DNA of 61,755 nucleotides from Rhodothermaceae bacterium (GCA_020201275.1 JAIVHB010000131.1:1-61755); one strand, 5' to 3'. Shown: positions 9,102-18,123, counted from the first letter of the stretch. Notes: generated by a model from the sequence alone, not told the origin. A program made the numbers and translations.

Positions 9102-9290
9102 GGGGTGTGGTTTAATTCCTGTTAATCAGATGGGGTAATATACGAAAGATGATGCAATGTGGTCACATTCCTGCACGCATCCCGAACCGGGCAATGCATA
9201 ACATAGCAATCGGGATGAGAAGGGTTCAATCAGATCCGGAAACGACATATGAATGAAATTAACCACATCCGTTATCCGTTTCACAACCGA

Positions 9291-9316
9291 ATTTAGTATA
9301 TTTAAGCAGTCTAAAT
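9291..9316. promoter_or_regulatory. Inverted repeat upstream of the Fur-family gene
   Basis: ATTTAG at 9291-9296 and CTAAAT at 9311-9316 form a perfect 6-bp inverted repeat with a 14-base spacer, ending 9 bases before the ATG at 9326. AT-rich palindromes in this position are typical autoregulatory Fur/PerR-type boxes. The match to a defined consensus is weak. Confidence 0.35.
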
Positions 9317-9325
9317 CTACACTAT

Positions 9326-9814
9326 ATGGCAACACCTGCTCAAGAAGATACCATTCAGGAAGTAAAAGAGATCTTCCGTAATTATCTGAAGAAAAACAGC
9401 CACAGGCAAACACCAGAACGCTTTATGGTGCTGGAGGAAATTTACCGTACCGACGGGCACTTCGATGCCGACGACATGTATTTCCGGATGAAAAATACCG
9501 GGTACCGGGTTTCGCGGGCTACCGTCTACAATACACTGGATCTGCTTGTGGAATGCAATCTGGTGCAGCGCCATCAGTTCCGCCAGAACCAGTCGTACTA
9601 TGAAAGGGCCTACGCCTACCGTCAGCACGATCATATAATATGCGATACATGTGGTGCCGTTCTGGAATTTTGTGACCCGAGGATTCGGGAAATTCAGACC
9701 ATGATGGAAAAAATACACGATTTCAGCATCACAGGTCATTCCCTGCATTTTTACGGATCCTGCCAGACCCCTGAAACCTGCACCCGAAAACCCGATCTCA
9801 AGAAAAAAGAATAA
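9326..9814 (+). CDS. Fur-family metal- or peroxide-responsive transcriptional regulator
   Basis: A 162-residue dimeric repressor. The N-terminal winged helix runs to about residue 90 and includes RQTPERFMVLEEIY and the recognition stretch RVSRATVYNTLDLLVECNLV. The dimerisation domain has an H-x-H pair (His101/His103), a structural CxxC (Cys106/Cys109) and a second cysteine pair (Cys146/Cys152). Fur, Zur and PerR cannot be separated safely by eye. The structural zinc site is intact. A start at 9326 is favoured because the frame begins with a typical Fur N-terminal helix, although no Shine-Dalgarno is visible. A 6-bp inverted repeat just upstream may be its own operator. Confidence 0.93.
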   Translation: MATPAQEDTIQEVKEIFRNYLKKNSHRQTPERFMVLEEIYRTDGHFDADDMYFRMKNTGYRVSRATVYNTLDLLVECNLVQRHQFRQNQSYYERAYAYRQHDHIICDTCGAVLEFCDPRIREIQTMMEKIHDFSITGHSLHFYGSCQTPETCTRKPDLKKKE

Positions 9815-9847
9815 GGTTTCATCGGTTCAGGGCGCCGGCGTCAATCG

Positions 9848-10744
9848 CTATTCATTCGTGGCGATCGAGGTTTCTCGTATGAATTTTCTGGCAGCCCAGC
9901 GGCTTCCGAACAGGCCCATCAGCAGTGCCAGAACCATCATGGCTCCGATCAGATAATACCACTCGCCCAGCGGCCACTGGAATACCATCTCGTCGGCGTC
10001 TGGTATCAGTTTTGGCAGAATAAAGCGGAATACCAGGTCAAGCACCGCAGAGGCAAACAATCCGGCAATAAACCCCTGCAGAAGCCCCTCAACAAGAAAC
10101 GGCCTCCTGATAAAAGCATTGGTGGCCCCAACCAGCTTCATCGCCCTGATCAGTTTCTTTTTAGCATAGATGGTGAGCCTGATTGTATTGAATACCAGTA
10201 TGATGGCTGTGAGCAGTATGAATGCGCCCAGCCCGCCTCCGATCAGCATTACCAGCCTGAACCTCGACTGCAGCATCTGGTATTGCATCCTGTTAAAGAT
10301 TACCTCGTCTACATCCCGATGTTCACGAACCTGGTCTACCATGGCCACAATATCATCAAGTGTGGCATCACTTTTCAGTGAAACCCTGTAGGATGCGGGC
10401 AGAAAACCAAGATCAGCCATCGTTGATCCCTCAACACCAAAATCACGAATAAACACAGCCGCCGCACTGTCTTTGCTGATGTAATTCACCTGATCCACAA
10501 CAAGCTGCGCTTCAAGTGCCTGCCTGATTGCCAGCCGGCGGTTATAGTCCACATCGTGGATGTATACTTCCACATCGACCTGGGTGCGCAGGTATTCGGC
10601 GATTTCGTAGGTATTGTAACCGAACCTGGCCAGCAGCCCAAGCAGCAGTACCGCCAGCATCAGCGAAATAATCGAGGTGATAAACGAAAATTTGGCCCTT
10701 TTGTAACCGGCGAAGCCCTCTTTTATGATATAGCCCAAGCTCAT
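9848..10744 (-). CDS. ftsX: Cell division ABC transporter permease FtsX
   Basis: A 298-residue inner-membrane protein. TM1 is at about 22-43 (SIISLMLAVLLLGLLA), followed by a periplasmic loop of ~120 residues. Three more TMs follow in the C-terminal half (around MLIGGGLGAFILLTAIILVF, GFIAGLFASAVLDLVF and LIGAMMVLALLMGLFG). The loop contains VDVEVYIHDVD, as in FtsX ECD domains. The cytoplasmic KKLIRAMKLVGATNAFIRRPF stretch is the classic FtsX coupling helix to FtsE. FtsEX controls peptidoglycan hydrolases during division. No ftsE is adjacent, so the ATPase partner must be elsewhere. The gene is convergent with the Fur-family gene. Confidence 0.93.
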   Translation of the reverse strand: MSLGYIIKEGFAGYKRAKFSFITSIISLMLAVLLLGLLARFGYNTYEIAEYLRTQVDVEVYIHDVDYNRRLAIRQALEAQLVVDQVNYISKDSAAAVFIRDFGVEGSTMADLGFLPASYRVSLKSDATLDDIVAMVDQVREHRDVDEVIFNRMQYQMLQSRFRLVMLIGGGLGAFILLTAIILVFNTIRLTIYAKKKLIRAMKLVGATNAFIRRPFLVEGLLQGFIAGLFASAVLDLVFRFILPKLIPDADEMVFQWPLGEWYYLIGAMMVLALLMGLFGSRWAARKFIRETSIATNE

Positions 10745-10832
10745 CTGTGCGTATTCTTATTCTTAGTATGATCGTATTTTGGGTCGAAACAGCCTAAGTT
10801 AGCTCAATCCGCTCCATTTTCACAAAATTCTG

Positions 10833-12935
10833 TCAATTCCTCAAAACCCATCTGATTCCCAGTCTGAAACGGCGCCCCGGCATGGGATAGTACGGGGTTT
10901 CAAAGTATCCCCTCTGCCCTGCCTGGTCAAACAGGTTTTCATATCGCATAAGCAGAATCACACTTCGAATGCGGGCCGACATGTCAAGGTCAACCTGATA
11001 GTACGATGGCAACAGCTCCGTATTCGAAGCCATATCCCACCAGTCGAGCGCGGGATTATAATCTGCGGCACGGTACCCTGATGGCGATAGCACACCGTGC
11101 AAACCTATTTTAATGTAGGTTGCATAATCGAACAGATAGCCTTTCCGGTAAACCGACATACGGTTCCTGAAACGGGTACCGCTTGTTTCCAGCAGCGAAT
11201 TCTGTGGGCCGGTTTCATCTGAGTGGTAGAGCAGTATGGTCGATGACAGGTTAATCTCCCAGTTGGCACTGTTGAGAGCCGCAAACATTTCGCCCCCAAG
11301 CGAAAAATAGTCCTCCGAATTGATGAACGTACTGTCGGTATTCATCAGAATATCGTTGCGGATTCTCGATGCATATCCCCTTACCCCTGCTCCGCTCTGC
11401 GACGCAGTTGTCCAGCTTACGCCTGCGTCTGCTCGCTCTGTCTGAACGGGATACAGGTTTCGGCTGGCCCTGTAGGGGCTGTCGCGCCAGTAAAGCTGCT
11501 GCAGGGTTGGCATCCTGCTGCCGGCCGATACATTCATATCTACCCTGAATCTTCCATCCGGGTTCACACTGAGCCCGCCTCCGAGTCCGAAATCCGAGAA
11601 CCCGTCCGAGCGGTATGCAAGATTACCTGTTCCGGCAATCCGGACCATATTGCCTGGACGGATGCCGGCATCGACACGCCCTTCACCCTCCGCCCAGCGG
11701 GAAATTTGGAGACTCCGGCGGCGGTCCGGGTCCATACTGTTATATGCGGCCCGCACTGATACCCGCACTTCTGCAGGACCGGCTGTTTTAAACCAGCTGG
11801 CGTGGGTGCCGAACTGAAGGGTCCGGTAAAAGGTGGTGTCGGTGCTGCTGAAGAAAAACCTGCGGAAACGCTGGTGCCAGACCCCTGCTTCAAGCTCCAC
11901 CGGCTTCTCCTCTGCCGCGCGGTAGTAGAAATCGGTTCTGAGCAGGGTCTGCCGTACCGACGAGCGGGCCGATGCGAGCACGGGTGCCGAAAGGAAACGA
12001 TCGAAGGGAAATGTGACCATCGATGCCATCTGATAACCGCCCGGTTCAGCCAGCTGATGGGAGTTGTAGTACAGCCCTGCCCTGAAAGCAAGTCTTCCGC
12101 TGTACTGGTGATGTACCCCGACATTGGCCTGTATCCCCTTGTATGAATCTCTGGGATAGAACCCACCATCCGCCATATTCCACAGGCTCATCTCCAGATT
12201 TGTGCGGTGATTCACATTCAGACTCACCAGACCATCCGTACTTATAAGCCCGTCTGGTCCCTGTTCATAATTTATTCTCGTGACCGGACGCACCAGGTAA
12301 TACCTTCTGAGCCGGTAGTGTGTTTCGGCGGTGCCAAATGCAGTTTGTTCCTGCATCAGATCGATATGATGCATCTGAATACGGTTTATATTGACCAGTC
12401 CGCTAACAGGATCGGCCATCGGTATACCCTCAAAGTAGACTCGCTGCATCGCCGGGGAGTGGCCGTTAAGCACGGCGGCATCGGGCCGGCCTAGCCCGCC
12501 CAGCCGGTTCGTAACCACCCCGGGGCGCCTGTTATACCACTCCGCCAGATTCAGGAGCTGCAACCAGCGCAGGGTACTGTCGGTGAGTACGGAATTATAA
12601 CCCGGCAGGCTTCTGAACTGAAGCGTCTTATATCTCACAATAACCTCCGGCACGGTTACGGAAACCGTATCGATGGCCGGCACTGCCAGCGTATCGGCCC
12701 GGGTTACAGCCAGCGTATCGCCGGCAACGGTTCCGATCTCCAGTGTATCGGCCCGGGTTACGGCCAGCGTATCGCCTGCAACGGTACCGATCTTCAGCGT
12801 ATCGGCTGGGATTTCGGCCAATGATTCATTTGCATCGCTACTGACCGTCAGCCTATAGGTAGATGGCATGTGCGTTTGGGTCGTATCCGCCAAAACACTC
12901 AACAAACCGGCCAGTAACAGAAACAGAGGTGTCAC
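10833..12935 (-). CDS. TonB-dependent receptor-like outer-membrane protein with N-terminal tandem repeat
   Basis: A 700-residue protein with a signal peptide (about 1-16) and a repetitive linker in which the 18-residue unit DTLEIGTVAGDTLAVTRA is duplicated. A plug-like segment follows (about 105-215: WYNRRPGVVTNRLGGLGRPD, then RVYFEGIPMADPVSGLVN). The rest shows alternating beta-barrel patterns and ends FRLGIRWVLRN with a terminal aromatic/charged pattern. The plug is shorter than average and no carboxypeptidase-like domain is present. The substrate is unknown. It lies just downstream of cinA on the same strand (2-base gap), so the two are probably co-transcribed despite unrelated functions. 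Confidence 0.8.
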   Translation of the reverse strand: MTPLFLLLAGLLSVLADTTQTHMPSTYRLTVSSDANESLAEIPADTLKIGTVAGDTLAVTRADTLEIGTVAGDTLAVTRADTLAVPAIDTVSVTVPEVIVRYKTLQFRSLPGYNSVLTDSTLRWLQLLNLAEWYNRRPGVVTNRLGGLGRPDAAVLNGHSPAMQRVYFEGIPMADPVSGLVNINRIQMHHIDLMQEQTAFGTAETHYRLRRYYLVRPVTRINYEQGPDGLISTDGLVSLNVNHRTNLEMSLWNMADGGFYPRDSYKGIQANVGVHHQYSGRLAFRAGLYYNSHQLAEPGGYQMASMVTFPFDRFLSAPVLASARSSVRQTLLRTDFYYRAAEEKPVELEAGVWHQRFRRFFFSSTDTTFYRTLQFGTHASWFKTAGPAEVRVSVRAAYNSMDPDRRRSLQISRWAEGEGRVDAGIRPGNMVRIAGTGNLAYRSDGFSDFGLGGGLSVNPDGRFRVDMNVSAGSRMPTLQQLYWRDSPYRASRNLYPVQTERADAGVSWTTASQSGAGVRGYASRIRNDILMNTDSTFINSEDYFSLGGEMFAALNSANWEINLSSTILLYHSDETGPQNSLLETSGTRFRNRMSVYRKGYLFDYATYIKIGLHGVLSPSGYRAADYNPALDWWDMASNTELLPSYYQVDLDMSARIRSVILLMRYENLFDQAGQRGYFETPYYPMPGRRFRLGIRWVLRN
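12697..12804 (-). repeat. Two tandem 54-bp in-frame repeats in receptor N-terminus
   Basis: Units at 12697-12750 and 12751-12804 differ at only a few positions and encode two copies of an 18-residue Thr/Val/Ala-rich unit. Shorter partial copies flank them (DTLKIG..., DTLAVPA). The length is a multiple of three, so copy-number change keeps the frame. Confidence 0.85.
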
Positions 12936-12937
12936 GG

Positions 12938-14224
12938 TCAGGCAAACTCCGGTTTCAGGTCATAGGGAAATGAATCGATACCACTGAGACGCCGCCGCAG
13001 TATGTCGAGAGCGATAATTGCTGAACGCTCCTTGTTAATCAGGCGGTCTTTGAAAAGCATGGCCTTAACGGCGAAATGGGTTTCGGCCGACCAGTATCCG
13101 ATCCAGATGGTTCCCACCGGTTTGTCGGGCGTTCCGCCACCGGGGCCGGCAATTCCGGTAGTCGACAGCCCGATATCGGCGTTAAACCGTCGGGCTGCAC
13201 CCAACGCCATCTGCAGGGCCACGGGCTTGCTTACCGCTCCGTGCTCATTCAGCACATCTGCATCAACACCCAGCATTTCGATTTTAGCCCGGTTCGAATA
13301 GGCGCAAATTCCACCCATGTAGTACGCGCTGCTGCCGCTAACATCGGTAATTTTACTGCTGATCAAACCACCCGAGCAACTCTCGGCCAGGGCAAGGCTG
13401 CGTTTATTGCTGGCAAGCAGCCTCCCCGCCGTCGCCTGAATGGTATCTTCCGGTAAATCCGAAAATATATATTCGCCCGCTGTGCGGCGGATGTGCTCTT
13501 CAAGAGGCCATGCGGCCTGCCGCGCCTTCTCGGGAGTGTCGGCATAACTGCTCAGCCTCAGGGTGATGCCCTGAATTCCCGGCAGAAAGGCCAGCGCCAC
13601 CCTGCCGTTCAGATACTCTGATATGTTACCGATATTCAGGTCAGAGAGCGTACTTTCCCCAATCCCGGCAATCTGAATATAGCGGCAGTAGTAGCAGGGT
13701 TCCAGGTTGAAATGAGCGGTCAGCCTTGGCATCAGTTCCTCGCGGATAAGATGCTTCATTTCGAGTGGCACCCCTGGCAGAGCGGCGAGTACCCGGCTGT
13801 TCACCCGGAAGTACATACCCGGTGCCGTCCCTTTCTTATTGAAGAGTACCTCACAGTTCGATGGTACCATCGACTGCCCCAGATTTGATGACGAGAGCGG
13901 GATACCGCGTTTTTCAAACATATGCCTGATATGCGCCCGACTCGGCTCATGCTCGGTCAGATCAACTTCAAAATATTTACAAAGCGCATGCCTGGTCACA
14001 TCATCGTGGGTCGGGCCGAGGCCGCCTGTCATAATGGTGATGTCGGCGTTATTCAGACTGTATTCCACTTCACGGATTATCGCTTCCGTGTCATCATCAA
14101 CAGTTACCGCCCGTGTGCACTCAAGGCCCTGCTCCGTAAAATACTGACCAATCCACGAGGTGTTTGTATTCACCACATCGCCAATGAGGAGTTCCTTGCC
14201 GATCGTAATAATGTGCACTTGCAT
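12938..14224 (-). CDS. cinA: CinA family protein (competence/damage-inducible; NMN deamidase domain)
   Basis: About 428 residues. The N-terminal MoCF-like domain (VHIITIGKELLIGDVVNTNT, TGGLGPTHDDVTRHAL) resembles the COG1058 ADP-ribose pyrophosphatase. The C-terminal domain (LALAESCSGGLISSKITDVSGSS, and STTGIAGPGGGTPDKPVGT) is the PncC NMN deamidase fold. The protein would recycle pyridine nucleotides, converting NMN to nicotinate mononucleotide. I chose the ATG at 14224-14222 (MQVHII). A longer reading to 14233 would need a TTG start and adds only three residues. It pairs conceptually with pncA and pncB at the other end of the window. Confidence 0.93.
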   Translation of the reverse strand: MQVHIITIGKELLIGDVVNTNTSWIGQYFTEQGLECTRAVTVDDDTEAIIREVEYSLNNADITIMTGGLGPTHDDVTRHALCKYFEVDLTEHEPSRAHIRHMFEKRGIPLSSSNLGQSMVPSNCEVLFNKKGTAPGMYFRVNSRVLAALPGVPLEMKHLIREELMPRLTAHFNLEPCYYCRYIQIAGIGESTLSDLNIGNISEYLNGRVALAFLPGIQGITLRLSSYADTPEKARQAAWPLEEHIRRTAGEYIFSDLPEDTIQATAGRLLASNKRSLALAESCSGGLISSKITDVSGSSAYYMGGICAYSNRAKIEMLGVDADVLNEHGAVSKPVALQMALGAARRFNADIGLSTTGIAGPGGGTPDKPVGTIWIGYWSAETHFAVKAMLFKDRLINKERSAIIALDILRRRLSGIDSFPYDLKPEFA

Positions 14225-14357
14225 AAAAAGCAATCAGTTAAATTAAATCGAAAAAATGTGTGCTGAAACGTGATACAGTTCGCAAGATATTGAATTCCTC
14301 CTCAAAAGTTTGTTGGCGTTGTACAAAACACTGCCCGACTCCTTATATTCTCAGCCA

Positions 14358-14388
14358 TTTGTAAACACCTGCCATGATGGCTACTTTT
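14358..14388 (+). promoter_or_regulatory. Candidate Bacteroidota-type promoter for pgsA
   Basis: TTTG at 14358-14361 and TACTTTT at 14382-14388 are separated by 20 bases. This approximates the Bacteroidota consensus TTTG-N19-TAnnTTTG, about 40 bases upstream of the pgsA ATG at 14429. The match is partial. Confidence 0.35.
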
Positions 14389-14428
14389 AGGCCTGCATCG
14401 GGAATCCACATAATTACTATCTTACGGC

Positions 14429-15025
14429 ATGAAAAGTGTGCCCAATCTGCTGAGCTGGCTACGTATGATACTGGCGCCTGTCTTTGTAGTGCTCTATCTG
14501 CAGGACGAAATTCTGTGGGCAGCACTTAGCGTCCCTGTTTTCGCCGTTGCAGCCATTACCGATTACTTCGACGGCTTCATCGCCCGCCACTACGGTGTCA
14601 GGTCGGATTTCGGGGTATTCCTTGATCCGCTTGCCGACAAGGTTCTCACCTTCAGCGGTTTCATCAGCCTGAGCATCTACTATACTGAATTTTTCCCCTG
14701 GATCGGAATAATGCTCATTGTTGGCCGCGACATCATCATAACCATGCTCAGGGTTTACGCAAAAAAGCGCGGCAAATCGATGATAACCAGCAACTCGGCC
14801 AAGGCAAAAACGTTCACCCAGTTGACTTTTCTGATTATCGCACTTCTGGCCGGGGTATTTGCAAGAACTGCAATTTCTTTGGGTGATTGGTCTTCCTGGC
14901 TGCTTGAAAGCGGTCTGCTCACATGGTTTTTCTTTGCTGTTGTGCTCTTCACGGTCTATACGGCCGTCGAATATATTGTAACCAACCGACATCTTTTTAA
15001 TCGTGAAAAGCAAACTGCAACCTGA
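14429..15025 (+). CDS. pgsA: CDP-diacylglycerol--glycerol-3-phosphate 3-phosphatidyltransferase
   Basis: A 198-residue integral membrane enzyme making phosphatidylglycerol phosphate. The CDP-alcohol phosphatidyltransferase signature D-x2-DG-x2-AR-x8-G-x3-D-x3-D is complete (Asp45, Asp48, Gly49, Ala52, Arg53, Gly62, Asp66, Asp70). Hydrophobic helices lie at about 10-45, 75-100, 130-150 and 165-185. The start MKSVPNLLSWLRM is the standard PgsA N-terminus. The next gene, pgpA, overlaps its 3' end and encodes the following pathway step, the phosphatase that yields phosphatidylglycerol. The pair therefore forms a biosynthetic operon. Confidence 0.94.
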   Translation: MKSVPNLLSWLRMILAPVFVVLYLQDEILWAALSVPVFAVAAITDYFDGFIARHYGVRSDFGVFLDPLADKVLTFSGFISLSIYYTEFFPWIGIMLIVGRDIIITMLRVYAKKRGKSMITSNSAKAKTFTQLTFLIIALLAGVFARTAISLGDWSSWLLESGLLTWFFFAVVLFTVYTAVEYIVTNRHLFNREKQTAT

Positions 15026-15479
15026 AATCATTGCCGGCAGCGTAATGGGAATCGGCTTCATGCCATTTGCTCCCGGCACGTTCGCGAGCCTTGTATCTCT
15101 GTTGCCGCTTGGGTGCATCCTCTGGTTCAGCGGGCGCGAATGGCTGATGATGTATATCATACTCACATCCCTTTTAACAATATGGGCTGCAAAAACATAT
15201 GAAAAAAAGTACGGCCACGACCCGAAATCATTTGTGATGGATGAATGGGCCGGGCAGGGTGTGGTATTCCTTCTTCTGCCACTCGGGGGCGACTTTATCG
15301 CTTTTTTAACCATGCTGGGTGCAGGTTTTCTCCTTTTCCGTTTCTTCGATATTCTGAAACCCTTTGGCATCGGCAGTATTCAGGGGGCGCCCGATGGCAT
15401 AGGTATTCTGCTGGATGATCTTCTGGCCGGCATATATGCGTTGATTTGCCTGCATTTGCTTATATTATACATTCTGTAA
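15003..15479 (+). CDS. pgpA: Phosphatidylglycerophosphatase A
   Basis: A 158-residue membrane protein that dephosphorylates phosphatidylglycerol phosphate. Family features are visible: GIGFMPFAPGTFASL near residue 15-35, the KSFVMDEWAGQGVVF segment holding acidic metal-binding residues, and the C-terminal RFFDILKPFGIGSIQ and GIGILLDDLLAGIYA. Two to four hydrophobic helices are present. The start is a GTG at 15003, giving a 23-base overlap with pgsA. That overlap implies translational coupling to the gene for the previous step. Confidence 0.94.
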   Translation: MKSKLQPEIIAGSVMGIGFMPFAPGTFASLVSLLPLGCILWFSGREWLMMYIILTSLLTIWAAKTYEKKYGHDPKSFVMDEWAGQGVVFLLLPLGGDFIAFLTMLGAGFLLFRFFDILKPFGIGSIQGAPDGIGILLDDLLAGIYALICLHLLILYIL

Positions 15480-15551
15480 ACTGCAAACTTTAATCAGTTA
15501 CTTGCGTTAATACAGGATACCTTATACACTATTGCTATACATTGTAATTAA

Positions 15552-16193
15552 ATGATTATTAATTCTGATTTTGCCCGGGAACTGGCCCTGGATCTGCTGA
15601 AAATTGATGCTGTAATTCTGCGCCCGAATGACCCTTTTACATGGACTTCCGGATGGAATTCCCCCATTTACTGCGACAATCGCCTCACGCTGATTTATCC
15701 CGAACTGCGTTCGAAAATTGCCGACCACCTTGCCGATTATATTAAAAACAGTTATCCCGACGTAGATGTGATCACAGGAACGGCCACGGCCGGCATCCCC
15801 CACGCAGCATGGGTTGCCGAAAGGCTTGCCAAGCCGATGGCGTATGTACGGGGAAAAGCCAAGGCGCATGGCCTTACAAGCCAGATAGAAGGCGGTGTAA
15901 AAAAAGAACAGTCCACGATTATTATCGAAGATCTGATTTCTACCGGCGGCTCCGTTATTTCAGTGAAAGACGTGCTTGAATTTGTTGGCGCAAAAGTAGT
16001 TGGTGCCGTGAGTATTTTTACATACGGATTTGATGTGGCAAATAAGCTATTTGAGTCCCAGGGGCTCAAGACAGCCTGTCTCACCGATTACAACACACTG
16101 CTTGATGTTGCCATAAAAAACGGTTATATCGATAAATCGGATCTCGTTATACTCAACCAGTGGAGAGAAAACCCAGATACCTGGCCCCGGTAG
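15552..16193 (+). CDS. pyrE: Orotate phosphoribosyltransferase
   Basis: A 213-residue type I phosphoribosyltransferase joining orotate to PRPP to make OMP in pyrimidine synthesis. The PRPP-binding loop reads TIIIEDLISTGGSV (about 120-133). The FTWTSGWNSPIYCDNR segment near the N-terminus is the orotate-binding region typical of PyrE. GTATAGIPHAAWVAERL and MAYVRGKAKAHG complete the fold. It has its own upstream gap of 72 bases. Its TAG stop is followed immediately by the ATG of a small uncharacterised gene (TAGATG). Confidence 0.95.
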   Translation: MIINSDFARELALDLLKIDAVILRPNDPFTWTSGWNSPIYCDNRLTLIYPELRSKIADHLADYIKNSYPDVDVITGTATAGIPHAAWVAERLAKPMAYVRGKAKAHGLTSQIEGGVKKEQSTIIIEDLISTGGSVISVKDVLEFVGAKVVGAVSIFTYGFDVANKLFESQGLKTACLTDYNTLLDVAIKNGYIDKSDLVILNQWRENPDTWPR

Positions 16194-16670
16194 ATGCAAG
16201 ATACATCCGCACGCATACTATGGCACACAGCAAACTGGCTCGCACTTGGTGCCATGATGCGCTTCAGAAGGGGCAGGATGCGTCAGCGTTCCACTGCCAT
16301 GGGTACTACAGACCGCGCCAGGTTGCTAACACTTGCCGACGATGTACTGCTGCACCAGCTCGCCCTGCGTAATCACATCAATAACGAGAGCGCTTATGCC
16401 GATCCGGCCGGTTACTGGGCCCCGGTTATCATCCTGTACCAGCAGACCGGCGATCTGCTGCATGAACTCCACCAGCATATGCTCGAACTTTCGCCTGTAC
16501 GTTTTGCGCCCGTGGTGCCGGCTCTTGACCGGCAGATCCGTGCCTTCCGTACCTGCAACGACGACCTTGAGACCCGCCTATCCGGCCACCCTGCCATTGC
16601 CGACCAGCTCATCCGCGATATGACCAGGCTCAGATCGGGCATACAGACTATACTGAATTCGAAAACCTGA
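16194..16670 (+). CDS. Uncharacterised helical protein following pyrE
   Basis: I do not recognise this 158-residue protein. It starts on the base after the pyrE stop, so it is almost certainly translationally coupled. It is Arg/Leu/His-rich and predicted largely alpha-helical, with no signal peptide, membrane segment or cysteine. A basic stretch MMRFRRGRMRQR lies near residue 22-33. Heptad-like leucines run through about 45-110 (LADDVLLHQLALRNH, LLHELHQHMLEL). A cytosolic helical-bundle protein is the most that can be said. Codon use looks like its neighbours. Confidence 0.7.
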   Translation: MQDTSARILWHTANWLALGAMMRFRRGRMRQRSTAMGTTDRARLLTLADDVLLHQLALRNHINNESAYADPAGYWAPVIILYQQTGDLLHELHQHMLELSPVRFAPVVPALDRQIRAFRTCNDDLETRLSGHPAIADQLIRDMTRLRSGIQTILNSKT

Positions 16671-16744
16671 TACACAAGTTCGACTTCCGCAGGTATCAAA
16701 GTCACATCTTTTGTATATTTAGCATTGTTCAAAAATCAAAACGT

Positions 16745-18112
16745 ATGCCATTGAACCAGCGAAAATTTTACATAGAGACGTACGGCTGTCAGATGAATTT
16801 TGCCGATTCCGAGATCGTTAACTCCATCATGATCGACAACGGAATGCAGCCTGTTCACAAGGCCGAAGAGGCCGATATCATTTTTTTAAACACCTGCTCC
16901 ATCCGTGAAAATGCGGAGACAAGGGTCTGGAACCGGCTCAAAGAGTTCCGCGGACTCAAGCGGCAGAAGAAAAACGACCTGATTGTTGGCGTTCTTGGCT
17001 GCATGGCCGAAAGGGTGCGTGAGCGTTTCCTGGAAAAGGAGAAACTGGTCGATATTGTGGTTGGTCCCGATGCATACCGCGACATCCCCAACCTGATTAG
17101 TGAAGTTTCAGACGGACGCAAAGCCGTTAACGTGCTGCTCTCCCAGGAAGAAACCTATGCCGACATCGCACCTGTGCGCACCACCGGCAATGGTGTAACA
17201 GCATTTGTCTCCATCATGCGCGGCTGCGATAATATGTGCTCCTTCTGCGTGGTACCTTTTACCCGCGGACGTGAGCGGAGCAGGCCGTGGCAGAGCATTC
17301 AGGACGAGCTGAAGCAACTCAGCGATCAGGGCTACCGGGATGTAACCCTGCTCGGGCAAAATGTAAATTCCTACCACGACAACGGCGTGCACTTTGCCGA
17401 CCTGATGTACAAGGCCAGCCAGGTCGATCCGGAGATGCGCATACGTTTCTCTACCTCGCATCCAAAGGACTTCCCAAACGACCTGCTTCATGTGATTGCT
17501 GAGCAGCCGAATCTGTGCAGTTACATCCACATCCCGGCACAGTCGGGCAACTCGGAGATACTGGAACGCATGCGCCGACCCTACACACGCGAAGAATACC
17601 TTGAACTCATTGCAACCATGAGGGAACTCATACCGGGAGTCTCCCTTTCTACCGACATCATAACCGGCTTCTGCGGCGAAACCGATGAACAGCACGCCGA
17701 AACGCTTTCGCTCATGCAGACGGTAAAATACGACCTGGCCTATATGTTCGCCTATTCCGAACGCGACCGCACCCTTGCGCAGCGCAAATACAGCGACAAC
17801 ATCCCTGAAGCGGTAAAAAAACAGCGTCTTGCCGAGGTTATAAGTCTTCAGCAATCGGTTCAGGAGGTAAACAACCGGGCGGAAATCGGCACACGGCATC
17901 TCGTATTGGCCGAGGGCAGCAGCAAACGGTCGGATGATCAACTATTTGGTCGCACCGATACCAATAAAGTGGTAATATTCGACAGGAAGAATTTTGATGT
18001 AAATCAGTACGTGGATGTTGAAATTACAGGATCGACATCGGCCACACTGTTCGCCGAGCCGGTGAAGGTATCATCCATTGCTGAGTTCTTCGGAACCACC
18101 GTAACGGTATAA
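16745..18112 (+). CDS. miaB: tRNA-2-methylthio-N6-dimethylallyladenosine synthase
   Basis: A 455-residue radical-SAM methylthiotransferase that adds ms2 to i6A37 of tRNAs reading UNN codons. The N-terminal UPF0004 domain has the three Fe-S cysteines Cys15, Cys51 and Cys86. The radical-SAM triad CxxxCxxC is Cys161/165/168 in GCDNMCSFCVVPFTRGRE. The signature STSHPKDFPND and QSGNSEILERMRRPYTREEY follow. A C-terminal TRAM domain ends the protein. MiaB rather than RimO or MtaB is indicated by ETYGCQMNFADSEIV. It heads the conserved Bacteroidota group miaB - sigma-54 activator - lptE. Confidence 0.96.
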   Translation: MPLNQRKFYIETYGCQMNFADSEIVNSIMIDNGMQPVHKAEEADIIFLNTCSIRENAETRVWNRLKEFRGLKRQKKNDLIVGVLGCMAERVRERFLEKEKLVDIVVGPDAYRDIPNLISEVSDGRKAVNVLLSQEETYADIAPVRTTGNGVTAFVSIMRGCDNMCSFCVVPFTRGRERSRPWQSIQDELKQLSDQGYRDVTLLGQNVNSYHDNGVHFADLMYKASQVDPEMRIRFSTSHPKDFPNDLLHVIAEQPNLCSYIHIPAQSGNSEILERMRRPYTREEYLELIATMRELIPGVSLSTDIITGFCGETDEQHAETLSLMQTVKYDLAYMFAYSERDRTLAQRKYSDNIPEAVKKQRLAEVISLQQSVQEVNNRAEIGTRHLVLAEGSSKRSDDQLFGRTDTNKVVIFDRKNFDVNQYVDVEITGSTSATLFAEPVKVSSIAEFFGTTVTV

Positions 18113-18123
18113 AAGGAAACACA

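Noticed and set aside
9815-9847. Terminator between fur-type gene and ftsX
   Set aside because: Only a weak GC-rich element without a T-tract.
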